Assembly: GCA_900314645.1 (NCBI GenBank)
Contig: OMWB01000013.1
Location: 37,149 to 101,148, forward strand
Length of the DNA stretch: 64,000 nt
Origin: an uncultured Actinomycetes bacterium
Lineage (GTDB): Bacteria; Actinomycetota; Coriobacteriia; Coriobacteriales; Atopobiaceae
Direction of reading: 5' to 3'
Shown here: piece after piece, positions 17,504 through 25,159 of the stretch
Numbering within the stretch: position 1 is the stretch's first letter
Layout of the letters: each line of letters begins with the position of its first letter
Position numbers and translations under genes: made by a program
Notes under the pieces: model-generated
The model's input: the letters and a program-made list of their open reading frames with translations, nothing else
What the model was told of the DNA's origin: nothing
Database searches by the model: none

Positions 17504-17529
17504 CGTCATCCTTCCGAGTGCGGTTCGGC

Positions 17530-18189
17530 CTACTTCCGGTCCGTGAGTGCGACCGCCGACGTGTATACCGCGAACAGCCCTGCTGCCAGCAGAACCGCCC
17601 CGACGATGTCGGTTGCCCAGTGTACGCCCGCGACCAGCCTTCCGAACACCATGAACGCCGAGAACACGACCACGAACGCGGTGGCGGCGGCCCTGGAGGC
17701 AGGGCTTTTCGCCCTTCGGTCCACCTGGAACTTCAGCGTCGGCATGACGCTCAGGACCAGAAGCGTCGTGGAAGAAGGATACGACGCCTCCATGATTCCG
17801 TCTATGGGTATGGGGCGATAGTTGATGGGGACCATTTCGAAGAACAGGTAACAGAGGATGACGACGATGTAGTAGGCGCCGAGCAGGAGGAGGTCGGCGT
17901 CCACCCGGAGCAGGCTCCGCCGCCAGACTAACTGCACGGCACCTATGGCCCCGAAGCACAGGCAGACCGCTATCGGCACGAGGCCGAGCCAGTCCGTAAC
18001 CGTGTAGATTGCCATGTGCACGCCCGTGATCTTGTGAAACCACACGTTGAACGTCGCGAAACCGACGTCTGTCCCATTCTGACCCACCGGCTGCACGTCG
18101 ACGCTCTGGATCAGCAGGGTCCACAGCGCGAAGGCGGCCAACATCGCCAACCCCGTGCGAAGCCCTCTCCTTGGTGACCTGTTGGGCAT
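17530..18189 (-). CDS. PAP2-superfamily membrane protein with altered motif
   Basis: 219 residues, about six membrane segments; start ATG 18189 with GGAGGGAG upstream. PAP2 remnants: NYRPIP (motif 1), YPSSTTLL in place of PSGH (motif 2), and GRLVAGVHWATDIVG (motif 3, with Arg, His and Asp kept). Loss of the motif 2 His would be expected to impair classical phosphatase chemistry, so it may be a non-catalytic or altered-specificity member. It lies 26 bases upstream of the XRE membrane regulator. Confidence 0.7.
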   Translation of the reverse strand: MPNRSPRRGLRTGLAMLAAFALWTLLIQSVDVQPVGQNGTDVGFATFNVWFHKITGVHMAIYTVTDWLGLVPIAVCLCFGAIGAVQLVWRRSLLRVDADLLLLGAYYIVVILCYLFFEMVPINYRPIPIDGIMEASYPSSTTLLVLSVMPTLKFQVDRRAKSPASRAAATAFVVVFSAFMVFGRLVAGVHWATDIVGAVLLAAGLFAVYTSAVALTDRK

Positions 18190-18344
18190 TGGTACCACTC
18201 CCTCCCGTTGCTTGCCTTGCGAGGCAGAGGGTAGTGGGGCGCTGCGCGGGCGAAAAGAGCCGCGCGGTCACGTGGGTGACACGATTCGTGTCATGGGCGC
18301 TGAGCAGGGGTTTTGAAACCCCCTGCTTCACAATAGGCTTGACC

Positions 18345-18475
18345 TGTCAAAGGGGGTAACCCCCTTTGACATGAGGGAGGCTTGACCTGTCAAAGGGGGT
18401 AACCCCCTTTGCCATGAGGGAGGCTTGACCTGTCAAAGGGGGTAACCCCCTTTGACATGACCCCCTTTGACATGA
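18345..18475. repeat. Tandem 43-bp repeats with TGTCAAAGGGGGT palindromes
   Basis: Palindromes at 18345-18371, 18388-18414 and 18431-18457, spaced exactly 43 bases apart, with the linker ATGAGGGAGGCTTGACC conserved. A half-unit follows at 18460-18475. The centre GGGGGTAACCCCC is shared with family A; the outer arms differ. Confidence 0.8.
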
Positions 18476-18732
18476 TCCGCTGCGGTACGTGCGGCAACAG
18501 CGACAAGTGCGACAACCTAGCGGTCGGCAGCGAGAACAGCATAGCCGCAGAGTATGAGACCATCACCGATGAGCTGGGATTTCTTGTTAGCAAACAGAGG
18601 ACGTGGAGGTGTCGCCAAGAAAAGTGCCGTTTCTGCATCCGCCCCACCCGCAAGCATGGTACAAAAGTGATGACGCAAGTCTCGGCCTTAAGGCAACGGG
18701 AGCCAAGCCCGTGCCGCACGTCTCAAAGGTGA
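18472..18732 (+). CDS. Short cysteine-rich open frame, doubtful
   Basis: 87 codons beginning inside the last repeat half-unit. It has two cysteine groups (CGTCGNSDKC and CRQEKCRFC) like a small zinc-binding protein, but the C-terminal part is of random composition and no ribosome binding site is visible. It ends just before the Fic gene. It could be a gene fragment; I do not assign a role. Confidence 0.25.
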   Translation: MIRCGTCGNSDKCDNLAVGSENSIAAEYETITDELGFLVSKQRTWRCRQEKCRFCIRPTRKHGTKVMTQVSALRQREPSPCRTSQR

Positions 18733-18739
18733 ACCGTCC

Positions 18740-19339
18740 ATGGAAAACCGGCTAGGCATCAAAGACGCCATCCAGTTAGCTCATGAAGAGGAGCGAATTT
18801 CCAAGCGTGCTGCTCTTTCGCTTTACCATGACGGTACGCTCGCTGCGCTCACGCCGGGCACCTTCCACGCCCTCTCAGAGATTCACAAGCACCTCTTTGG
18901 AGACATCTATGACTTCGCAGGTGAGGTGCGCACAGTCAACCTCTCAAAGGGAGGTTTTCGCTTCGCCTCCGCGCTGTACCTTGGGTCGGCGCTGCGCGCG
19001 ATCGAGCGCATGCCTCAGCGCACCTTTGACGAGATCATCGAGAAGTACGTTGAGATGAACGTGGCGCATCCTTTCCGGGAAGGCAACGGGCGGGCAGGAC
19101 GCATCTGGCTCGACCATATGCTGCGTGCCTCGCTGGAAAGGACCGTCGACTGGGCGCTCATCGACCGCGACGACTACCTTCTTGCCATGCAGCGCAGTCC
19201 GGTGCGCGACACAGAAATCAAGCACCTGATTGAGGGCGCGCTATCTCCCAACCTGGACGACGTCAGCCTCCTCGCACGTGGAATTGATGCGAGCTACGCC
19301 TATGAGGGCTACACTGCATACCGGACTCAGGATCTGTGA
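18740..19339 (+). CDS. Fic-domain adenylyltransferase
   Basis: 199 residues. The catalytic motif is complete: HPFREGNGRAGR at about residues 112-123, preceded by the flap region (VNLSKGGFRFASA). The upstream core IHKHLFGDIYDFAGEVR is the standard Fic fold segment. Fic enzymes transfer AMP or other nucleotide parts onto hydroxyl side chains of target proteins. No (S/T)xxxE(G/N) inhibitory helix is obvious, and no separate antitoxin gene precedes it except the doubtful 18472 frame. Confidence 0.9.
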   Translation: MENRLGIKDAIQLAHEEERISKRAALSLYHDGTLAALTPGTFHALSEIHKHLFGDIYDFAGEVRTVNLSKGGFRFASALYLGSALRAIERMPQRTFDEIIEKYVEMNVAHPFREGNGRAGRIWLDHMLRASLERTVDWALIDRDDYLLAMQRSPVRDTEIKHLIEGALSPNLDDVSLLARGIDASYAYEGYTAYRTQDL

Positions 19340-19502
19340 CAGCCAGGGAAAGAACCTCATCATTGCAGAGTTTGAAGGGGTCCAGATTCCTGACGAGCTT
19401 CTGAAGCAGATCGCGGGCGGAGGCTCATGGGACACAGAGATACTGAGGTTTCTAGGTAACTCTGTGGCGTTGGTTGAGTTTGGGCGCAGAGTTGCTGAGT
19501 AA
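19293..19502 (+). CDS. Leader-like peptide overlapping the Fic gene end
   Basis: In another frame the segment LIIAEFEGVQIPDELLKQIAGGGSWD is encoded, very like the 57400 peptide (MAELDGIEIPDELLDAVTGG). This suggests a double-Gly leader family. The true start is unclear: the aligned start position is an ATT at 19363, and the upstream codons overlap the Fic gene. The tail RFLGNSVALVEFGRRVAE runs into a direct repeat at 19484. It may be a decayed member. Confidence 0.4.
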   Translation, partial: ATPMRATLHTGLRICDSQGKNLIIAEFEGVQIPDELLKQIAGGGSWDTEILRFLGNSVALVEFGRRVAE

Positions 19503-19520
19503 TTGATGCGTCTCTGTGAC
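19484..19520. repeat. 37-bp direct repeat, copy 1
   Basis: Identical to 19589-19625. Begins GCGCAGAGTTGCTGAGTAAT and ends TCTCTGTGAC; CAGAG and CTCTG pieces make it partly self-complementary. It overlaps the end of the leader-like frame. Confidence 0.7.
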
Positions 19521-19588
19521 TTGGGGCGGGTTTTGAGCGCAGAGGAGCACGCAAATCGCGGTAACTCTGCACTCCGAGGGCTCATGCG

Positions 19589-19625
19589 GCGCAGAGTTGC
19601 TGAGTAATTGATGCGTCTCTGTGAC
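19589..19625. repeat. 37-bp direct repeat, copy 2
   Basis: Second identical copy, 105 bases from the first. GGTAACTCTG also occurs before each copy, so the duplicated unit may be longer. A CAGAGT...ACTCTG pair of similar kind is at 54895-54924. Confidence 0.7.
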
Positions 19626-19653
19626 CTGAGGCGATCTCGTAAAGGTCGAACCG

Positions 19654-19830
19654 CTCGTTTGTACCAGCTTTTCGCCGTTTTGGGAAGGTCGGTTCTGGAA
19701 GCTCCCCTTTCTTGGCGATAGGACCAGAATTGATGAGCGATCTACCTGCGCTTTTGTTTATCAATTGCTTAATCAAAACGCGATGCCAAAACGGACCTTC
19801 CCAAAACCGCGAAAAGCTGGTACAAACGAG
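19654..19830. mobile_element. MITE-like 177-bp element with 45-bp terminal inverted repeats
   Basis: The ends CTCGTTTGTACCAGCTTTTC ... (19654-19698) and the complement at 19786-19830 match at 42 of 45 positions by eye. The 87-base interior is AT-rich and non-coding. Size and ends fit a miniature inverted-repeat element moved by a transposase encoded elsewhere; no flanking target duplication was confirmed. Confidence 0.6.
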
Positions 19831-19859
19831 CATCCCAAGTCCCGAAAGCCGCTGGCTCG

Positions 19860-20474
19860 CTAGCCGTGGAGCCTGCGGTCCAGCACCTCGTCGTGGCAGC
19901 AGTCGCCGTCCGAGAGGTCGGAGTGCCTCACGAACCTCACGTGCCTGGTGAGGCCCGCGTACGCCCGCTCGTCGGTCATGCAGAAGATCTTGCACAGGCC
20001 GCGGATACCGTAGTGCTCGAACATCTCCACGTACATGCAGTGCGAGATGCGGTACTCCACCTTCCCCTCCCCGACCTCGAAGGAGTCGTAGGTGATGCTG
20101 CCGTCGGCCACGCGCTTCGCGTGGTCGCCCACGTTCCACCTCTCGGCGATTCGGTAGCAGTTGGGCAGGAGGTCGATGGCGCGGAGCAGCACGTCGAAGA
20201 ACCTCCGCCGCGCGGCGAACCCAGCGTTCACCGTATCGATGATCTGCTGGTCGGCGAGTCCGCGCGCCCTGAGCTCCAGGCACATGGCGATGACGGCGTA
20301 GACGTGGTCGACGCTCATCGAGGGGTAGACGTCGTGCTCGCGGTAGGCGTCGGAGGCGTACATCTGCCGCAGCCTTTCGCGGTATGCGGCGACCATGCCG
20401 TCGACGCCGTCAAGCCCCCGGGCCTCCAGCCCGCGCCTGTAAGCCTTCGCATACCGCTCGATGACTTTGTCCAT
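19860..20474 (-). CDS. ATC-hydrolase-family protein (L-2-amino-thiazoline-4-carboxylate hydrolase-like)
   Basis: 204 residues from ATG 20474. The C-terminal region VEYRISHCMYVEMFEHYGIRG ... IFCMTDERAYAGL ... DLSDGDCCHDEVL (split here for brevity) carries the conserved cysteines and C..D pattern of this family. Many members in anaerobes have no known substrate and lack linked cysteine-synthesis genes, as here. A helical N-terminal half of about 90 residues precedes. It stands alone, next to the MITE-like element. Confidence 0.65.
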   Translation of the reverse strand: MDKVIERYAKAYRRGLEARGLDGVDGMVAAYRERLRQMYASDAYREHDVYPSMSVDHVYAVIAMCLELRARGLADQQIIDTVNAGFAARRRFFDVLLRAIDLLPNCYRIAERWNVGDHAKRVADGSITYDSFEVGEGKVEYRISHCMYVEMFEHYGIRGLCKIFCMTDERAYAGLTRHVRFVRHSDLSDGDCCHDEVLDRRLHG

Positions 20475-20516
20475 GGCTCGCCCTCTTCCATCCGCGCATG
20501 CTCTCAACGGCACATT

Positions 20517-20600
20517 CTAAGGCACGGGCGGGGTCGTGACGTGGCGGCTCTGTCACGCAGCGCTAGCTCGCGGCCGCCATGGGGTCGAACTCGGGCAACC
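20517..20600. repeat. Diverged copy of the 24285-24367 segment
   Basis: GGCACGGGCGGGGTCGTGAC to GGGGTCGAACTCGGGCAAC matches 24285-24367 with few changes. It contains a copy of the last codons of the XRE gene at 24330 (LPEFDPMA-A-S), so it is a leftover 3' end produced by duplication or recombination. Confidence 0.65.
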
Positions 20601-20703
20601 ATTCACGTCAAAGTCTCCGCAGTTCAAAGACTTTATGCGAATCAACCGGACCAACCAGACTGGGCACTTGACGGCGACCTAGGGAACGCGGCCTGTTCCC
20701 GCA

Positions 20704-21597
20704 TCAAATCGTGCGCATCATCGCCCTCCTGCGCGAGAGCCGCCGCTCGTCGTCCTCCGAGAAGCCGGCGATGGCCTCGTCGAGCGCGGCCAGGCACTCA
20801 TCTCGGTCGGCCGGCAGCTCTGCAACGAAGCCGATGGAGTTTGTGGCCAGGCGCGTGTCCACGACGATGGGGTTCTCCAGCGCGACGACGAGCGCGCGGA
20901 ACTCGCGGAACCGCTCGAGCTCGCTCATGGGCGCGAAGTCGTCCCGCGCCACCTCGGCGCCGAGCTCGGAGTCGGGGAAGATGGTGACGGTCGTGAGGTA
21001 CATGAACTGCGGGCGGATCTTGTTGAACACCTCCGCCGAGCGCGCGGCCGTCTCCTCGGCGTGCCCCGCGCCGGCAATCCCTCCCAGGTAGATGCAGTTG
21101 TAGAGCAGGCCGACGTCGTCGAGCTACCCGCACTGCTCCACGACGTCGGCGGCGGTGTAGCCCTTTCTCACGTGCGCGAGCACCTCGTCGTCGCCCGACT
21201 CGATACCGATCATGATGCCGGTGTAGCCCGCGTCGCGCAGCGCCCGCAGGTCCTCCACCGACTTGTTGCGCATGCTGTCGACGCGCGCGTAGGTGGAGAT
21301 GGTGGCGCCCGGCAGGTACTCGTGCACGAGCTCGGCCAGCTCGAGCAGCCTGCGCGTGCCCATGGAGAACGGGTCGCCACCCGCAGCCCATATGTGGTCG
21401 GTGCCAGGGCGGAAGCGCGCGATCTCGGCGAGGTCGGCGCGCACCTGCTCGAGCGGGGCGGGGCGGAAGGGGTGGCCCTTGTAGTAGGTGCAGAAGGTGC
21501 ACGAGTCGTGCGTGCACCCCACCGTCACCTCCAGCATGACGCTTCCCGCCTCGTAGGGCGGCCTGATCACTGGCCCCGTGTAGTGCACGTCCATCAC
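20704..21597 (-). pseudogene. Radical SAM protein gene with internal TAG
   Basis: The first 157 codons (ATG 21597) hold the cluster motif GCTHDSCTFCTYYK, then HIWAAGGDPFSMGT, ATISTYARVDSMRNKSVEDL and GYTGIMIGIESGDDEVL, all typical for radical SAM enzymes of the B12-independent, TIM-barrel type. A TAG at 21124-21126 interrupts, and the same frame goes on smoothly (LDDVGLLYNCIYLGGIAGAG ... FMYLTTVTIFPDSELG) to 20704, giving 297 codons in all. A single point mutation explains it. TAG is an ordinary stop for many neighbours, so recoding is unlikely. Confidence 0.8.
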
Positions 21598-21697
21598 CGT
21601 CCCTTCCTGAGGGTCGAGAGCCCCATGAAAGACCGCCCCGCACTACGCCCATGTACATTCCTTAACGCAGCGGCTGGGCCGCGCGCCTCATGCAGGT

Positions 21698-23626
21698 CTA
21701 CACGCGGAGCCCCGCTTCAAAGCCTTCCTGGATGCCGCGATAGCCGTTCTTTGCCCGCTCGTTGCAGTCACCCACGGAAATCACCTGGTAAGGCGCATCC
21801 GTCAGCGTGTCGGCAAGCGCCGTGTTCGCGCGTGCGCCGATGGCGACAATGACGGTGTCCACATCGCCCAGGCGGACCTGTTCGCCGTCCTTCTCGTACA
21901 CGACGGCATCCGCCTCGACGCCCCTGACGGCCGCCGAGGTGAGCACCCTCACCCCATGGGCCGCGAGCCGCTCGAGCAGGAAGGAGGTGGGAGCCGGCTC
22001 GCCATCTTTTACGATCTGCGGAAGCATCTCCACGATGGTGACGTCCGGGCTACCGCCCTCGGCCACGAAGTCGGCCGTCTCGGCGCCCACCAGGCCACCG
22101 CCGATGACCACCACGCGGCTGCCGAACTCTGCGCGGCCGCGCAGGACGTCCTGGGCCACGACCCCGTGCTCGCGCAGTCCAGGAATGGGAGGCATCGCGG
22201 GATTGGAGCCCGTGGCGAGGATGACCGCGTCGGGCGCCAATGCGTCGATACCTTCGCGCGTGGCCTCGACGCCAAGGCGGATGTCGACGCCCAGCTGCTC
22301 GAGCTGGCGACGCTGCCACACCACGAACGAGGTGAAGTCACCCTTGGCGAGCGGCGCGGCAGCCGCCAGCCACTGGCCGCCAAGCTCCTGGCTGCGCTCC
22401 AGCAGCGTCACCTTGTGCCCGCGTTTGGCAGCAACGAGTGCCGCCTCGCAGCCCGACACGCCGCCGCCCACGACCACCACGCGACGCGGCTCGCTCACAG
22501 GCGACAGGTCGTACTCGTCCTCCTTGCCCGTCAGCGGATTGACCAGGCAGCGGATGGGGAGCCCCTGCTCGAGCTCGCCGTCGCAGCCCTGCAGGCACCC
22601 GATGCAGCGGTTGATGTCGCACAGGCGACCCTCACGCGCCTTGTTGGGCATGTCGGGGTCAGCCAGCGACGCGCGGCCCATGGCGCAGAGGTCCGCCTTG
22701 CCGGTGGCGATGACGGTATCTGCCAGGAGCGGGTCGTTGATGCGGCCGACCGCCATGACCGGCACCTTCACCGCCTGCTTGATGGCGGCCGCGTGGTCGG
22801 CAAAGCCTGCCACCGGAATCGCGAAGGGCGGGATGATGTTGCGGCCCGACGCGAAGACGCCCTGCGAGACGTGGACGAGGTCGGCGCCGGCCTCCTCCAC
22901 CAGGCGGGCGATGACCTTGGTCTCCTCGAGCTGCAGGCCACCCGGCACGAACTCCACCGAGCTCATGCGATAGATGATGGGGAAGTCCGCGCCTACCGCC
23001 TCGCGCACCGCGGCGATGACCTCGGTCGCGAAGCGCGCGCGGTTGACGGTGGTGCCGCCGTACTCGTCGCTGCGCTTGTTGGAATAGGGCGAGGCAAACT
23101 GGTTGATGAGGTAGCCATGGGCTCCATGGATCTCGACGCCGTCAAAGCCTGCGGCCTTGGCACGGACGGCCGCATCAACGAAGCACTGTTGCAGCGCATG
23201 GATCTCGTCGACCGTCAGCGCGTGGGGAGTCTCCCCCACCGTGGGATCCTTGATGGCGGAGGGCGCCACGCACCGCACGCCCGTCACGCGGCTGGACGTC
23301 TGGCGCCCGGCATGATAGAGCTGCACGATGATCTTCGCGCCGGCATCGTGGATGCGCTGGGTGAACGCGCGGTATGCCTCCATCTGTTCGTCGTTCCACA
23401 GCCCGCCCAGGCGCTTGAAGGCGCCGGCCTCGGGGCAGACGCAGAAGTCCTCCGTGATGATGGCGCCAAAGCCGCCGCGAGCCTTGCGCTCGTGATAAGC
23501 CATGAACTTCTCGGTCGGCATGCCGTCCTCGGTGCAGTAGCAGCTGGCCATGGCCGACACGACCATACGATTCTTTAGCGTCAGGCCATTGATGGTGATT
23601 GGTTCAAAGATGTGGTTGAGTTCCAT
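21698..23626 (-). CDS. NADH:flavin oxidoreductase of the 2,4-dienoyl-CoA/enoate reductase type
   Basis: 642 residues from ATG 23626. Residues 1-330: Old Yellow Enzyme barrel ([49 protein letters not shown]). Residues about 335-355: cysteine cluster [10 protein letters not shown] ... IRCLVNP for a [4Fe-4S] centre. Residues about 375-640: FAD/NAD(P)-binding halves ([39 protein letters not shown]). The layout passes electrons from NAD(P)H via FAD, Fe-S and FMN to an alpha,beta-unsaturated substrate. An ArsR-type regulator is next upstream. Confidence 0.93.
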   Translation of the reverse strand: MELNHIFEPITINGLTLKNRMVVSAMASCYCTEDGMPTEKFMAYHERKARGGFGAIITEDFCVCPEAGAFKRLGGLWNDEQMEAYRAFTQRIHDAGAKIIVQLYHAGRQTSSRVTGVRCVAPSAIKDPTVGETPHALTVDEIHALQQCFVDAAVRAKAAGFDGVEIHGAHGYLINQFASPYSNKRSDEYGGTTVNRARFATEVIAAVREAVGADFPIIYRMSSVEFVPGGLQLEETKVIARLVEEAGADLVHVSQGVFASGRNIIPPFAIPVAGFADHAAAIKQAVKVPVMAVGRINDPLLADTVIATGKADLCAMGRASLADPDMPNKAREGRLCDINRCIGCLQGCDGELEQGLPIRCLVNPLTGKEDEYDLSPVSEPRRVVVVGGGVSGCEAALVAAKRGHKVTLLERSQELGGQWLAAAAPLAKGDFTSFVVWQRRQLEQLGVDIRLGVEATREGIDALAPDAVILATGSNPAMPPIPGLREHGVVAQDVLRGRAEFGSRVVVIGGGLVGAETADFVAEGGSPDVTIVEMLPQIVKDGEPAPTSFLLERLAAHGVRVLTSAAVRGVEADAVVYEKDGEQVRLGDVDTVIVAIGARANTALADTLTDAPYQVISVGDCNERAKNGYRGIQEGFEAGLRV

Positions 23627-23746
23627 GGATGCCCCCCTTTGGTCATAGGTGGGACAAGTATAGAACGACATTTCGACGATTTTCGATTTATCATGCCATC
23701 GGCGCATTATTCACCACAAGCGGAAGTATGTATCACATTTTATGTA

Positions 23747-24061
23747 CTAGAGCTCGGTATCAAGGTAGCGAGCGAGCTCCCTGATTGCCTTCTCGTTCCT
23801 GCGGTAATAGGTCCACTTACCATGCCGCTCCGACAGCAACAGGCCCGCACGGCGCATCATGGTGAGGTAACTTGACGCTGTCGATTTGGAGATGCCAGCC
23901 CTCTCGCTGATGCTCTCCACGCAGACGCCACCCTTGAGGTCGATTGGCTCGGAGAAATGGATGCCCTGTGGGCCAAAGTTTGCTCCAGGGTCTTTGAGCC
24001 AGAGCAAGATGTTGAGGCGCGTCTCATTGGCCAGTGCCTTGAAGACCTCTATAGGATCCAT
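23747..24061 (-). CDS. ArsR-family transcriptional regulator
   Basis: 104 residues from ATG 24061 (GAGG upstream). MDPIEVFKALANETRLNILLW is the ArsR start, followed by a winged helix (ISERAGISKSTASSYLTMMRRAGLL, SERHGKWTYYRRNEKAI). A cysteine in the middle (GVCVES) is not arranged as a classic metal site. It lies about 120 bases upstream of the flavin oxidoreductase on the same strand, so it is a good candidate to control it. Confidence 0.85.
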   Translation of the reverse strand: MDPIEVFKALANETRLNILLWLKDPGANFGPQGIHFSEPIDLKGGVCVESISERAGISKSTASSYLTMMRRAGLLLSERHGKWTYYRRNEKAIRELARYLDTEL

Positions 24062-24109
24062 GCGCGCCTCACACCCCCTAGTGCTTAACGTAGACTTCGA
24101 GTATACCAA

Positions 24110-24259
24110 TCGCATAGGTATGTGTTCATCTTCCGCTGGCTCTCTCGGCGGCTGGCCGTCGTAGAACGCCTCGACCTTGTCCGCAAACGCGAGTACCTCT
24201 TCGCGGTACTCTCCGAACGGCGCGGCGGTCACTGCGCCGGAGTCGGTCGCTACTATCAC
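24110..24259 (-). pseudogene. Fragment of an unknown protein gene
   Basis: The frame in front of the ArsR gene reads VIVATDSGAVTAAPFGEYRE then EVLAFADKVEAFYDGQPPRE, which looks like real protein sequence (balanced, with an amphipathic helix) but has no proper start; upstream is the duplicated segment shared with 20517. It is probably a 5'-truncated remnant. Family not recognised. Confidence 0.35.
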
Positions 24260-24284
24260 CTCGTCGCCCGAATCTCGGCATTGT

Positions 24285-24367
24285 ACGGCACGGGCGGGAT
24301 TGTGACGTAGAAGGCTCTGTCATGCAGCGTTAGCTCGCGACCGCCATGGGGTCGAACTCGGGCAACT
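24285..24367. repeat. Segment duplicated at 20517-20600
   Basis: Covers the 3' end of the XRE gene at 24330 and about 45 bases behind it. The partner copy is in the spacer upstream of the ATC-hydrolase-like gene. The two copies could support recombination removing 20.6-24.3 kb. Confidence 0.65.
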
Positions 24368-24911
24368 CTTTGCTGGTCAGGTGCCATCCCCCGCAGAGCG
24401 GGCGGCGGTAGGGACGCATCGGCTGGCGATAGGTCCTCGAGGATCCGATGGCGGCGCTGATCGCCGCCTCCTGGTTCCTGAACCTCCGCTTGCTGTAGCA
24501 CATCTTCTTGCGGGAGCGATCCTCCGTCGGGACCTCGTAGCGGTCCTCGCCGCGCTCGCCCTCGCGCCTCGCGCGGTCCAAGTCCTCCAGGTTGCCCGCC
24601 GGCTCGAGCTCACTCCCCTGCGCAGCGTCGACGTACTCCGCGCGCGTCTTTGGGTCGTCGCTCGCGCCCAGCACCCAATCGAGCGAGCACTTGTAGAGCT
24701 CCGCGAACACGGCCAGCTCCCACACCGCGGGGAGCCACACTCCCTTCTCGATCTTGCGAATCTGGTCCCTGTCCAGGCCGAGCTCGGCCGCCACGTCGGC
24801 GTACTGAAGGCCCGTCCACGACCGCGCCTGGCGCAGCCGATTGCCCACCAGCGCTGCGTACGACCTGCTTCTGAGGTACTCGCCCTTCTTCTCGCGTCCC
24901 TCAAGTCCCAT
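24330..24911 (-). CDS. XRE-type regulator with phage/plasmid-style C-terminal motif
   Basis: 193 residues from ATG 24911 with AGGAGG upstream. Residues about 20-80: helix-turn-helix (GNRLRQARSWTGLQYADVAA, LDRDQIRKIEKGVWLP). Residues about 130-190: KKMCYSKRRFRNQEAAISAA ... YRRPLCGGWHLTSK, a motif (C-SKRR ... YRCPLCGGWHLTS) I associate with small proteins of phages and plasmids of high-GC Gram-positives. It marks the left side of the accessory island. Confidence 0.7.
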   Translation of the reverse strand: MGLEGREKKGEYLRSRSYAALVGNRLRQARSWTGLQYADVAAELGLDRDQIRKIEKGVWLPAVWELAVFAELYKCSLDWVLGASDDPKTRAEYVDAAQGSELEPAGNLEDLDRARREGERGEDRYEVPTEDRSRKKMCYSKRRFRNQEAAISAAIGSSRTYRQPMRPYRRPLCGGWHLTSKELPEFDPMAVAS

Positions 24912-25159
24912 CACATGCCTCCTTCGGCTCAACACCCATTCGGTTGTGGAGAGCCTAGCAAGGCGGGCGGACATTAAAAACGAGGCGCCTCAGCAGTGCC
25001 GCCCCCAAACAGCGTCCATGACTCCCAACGCCAGAAAAGGTGCATGCCGAGGTTCGTCTACGGACACCCGACTATTCATAATAAGCCGTTGTCCATAGCG
25101 GCCTTACAGAATCGCATTAGTCAAACCCGTTGGCATCAGAGAAATGAATAAGTGAGAGA

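Noticed and set aside
21956..23578. Long open frame antisense to the flavin oxidoreductase
   Set aside because: High-GC shadow; its His/Arg/Ala-rich composition is typical of an antisense frame and the opposite strand has full conserved domains.
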